This document shows positions 54,067 to 64,000 of a stretch of DNA of 64,000 nucleotides, one piece after another (within the stretch, counting starts at the first letter, position 1; the number at the start of each line of letters is the position of its first letter). The position numbers and the translations under genes are program-made. Source of the stretch: Equus caballus (lineage: Eukaryota; Chordata; Mammalia; Perissodactyla; Equidae). A model generated the notes under the pieces. The model was not told the origin of the DNA and made no database searches. It saw nothing but the letters and a program-made list of their open reading frames with translations. The DNA is taken from NCBI RefSeq assembly GCF_041296265.1, contig NC_091693.1, positions 22,134,001-22,198,000 of the forward strand, given 5' to 3'.

Positions 54067-64000
<9,934 letters not shown>

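Overview
The window is from a mammal and most likely a perissodactyl (horse, rhinoceros or tapir). It holds six tRNA-derived SINEs of the ERE type (start GGGGCCGGCC, A-rich tail, clean target-site duplications), a family characteristic of that order. It also carries ordinary mammalian L1, MaLR, hAT-Charlie and Tigger fossils. There are no bacterial features.

The content is a KRAB zinc-finger (KZNF) gene cluster with five loci. From left to right they are: (1) the 5' end of a minus-strand gene, with a CpG promoter near 4.4-4.85 kb and a start-codon exon at 1195-1398, whose body lies left of the window; (2) a complete minus-strand KZNF, 'gene M' (CDS 18704 to 11889, 627 residues, 15 fingers); (3) a complete plus-strand KZNF, 'gene A' (CDS 29445-39052, 655 residues, 12 fingers plus an isolated C-terminal one), which I recognise from memory as ZNF613-like; (4) a plus-strand decayed KZNF, 'gene B' (44936-49165), with intact KRAB exons but a broken finger exon and no visible promoter; (5) the 5' part of a plus-strand KZNF, 'gene C' (promoter about 52.0-52.65 kb, start exon, KRAB-A, KRAB-B, and a finger exon that begins three bases before the window ends).

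All genes follow one plan: a noncoding CpG exon; a second exon carrying only five codons (MMKAQ, MFKSQ, MIKDQ, MVSAQ); a 127-bp KRAB-A exon; a 93- or 96-bp KRAB-B exon; and one long finger exon. The exon phases join exactly (coding length divisible by three in M and A). Genes A, B and C and their introns and 3' flanks are recognisably the same segment duplicated in tandem. The promoters of M (minus) and A (plus) face away from each other across about 2.4 kb. The locus resembles the human 19q13.41 ZNF577-ZNF649-ZNF613-ZNF350-ZNF615-ZNF614 neighbourhood.

The products are expected to be nuclear DNA-binding repressors that recruit TRIM28/KAP1 through KRAB, typically to silence transposable elements. 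The space between exons is dense with LTR fossils. One roughly 0.9-kb LTR family recurs at least eight times, and one class I solo LTR (45499-46153) has perfect ends and a 4-bp target duplication. No retroviral internal coding region was seen. I found no clearly new biological system. The main leads are the shared promoter module, the period-three finger pattern in gene M, fossil fingers beyond the stop codons, and a conserved intronic inverted repeat.
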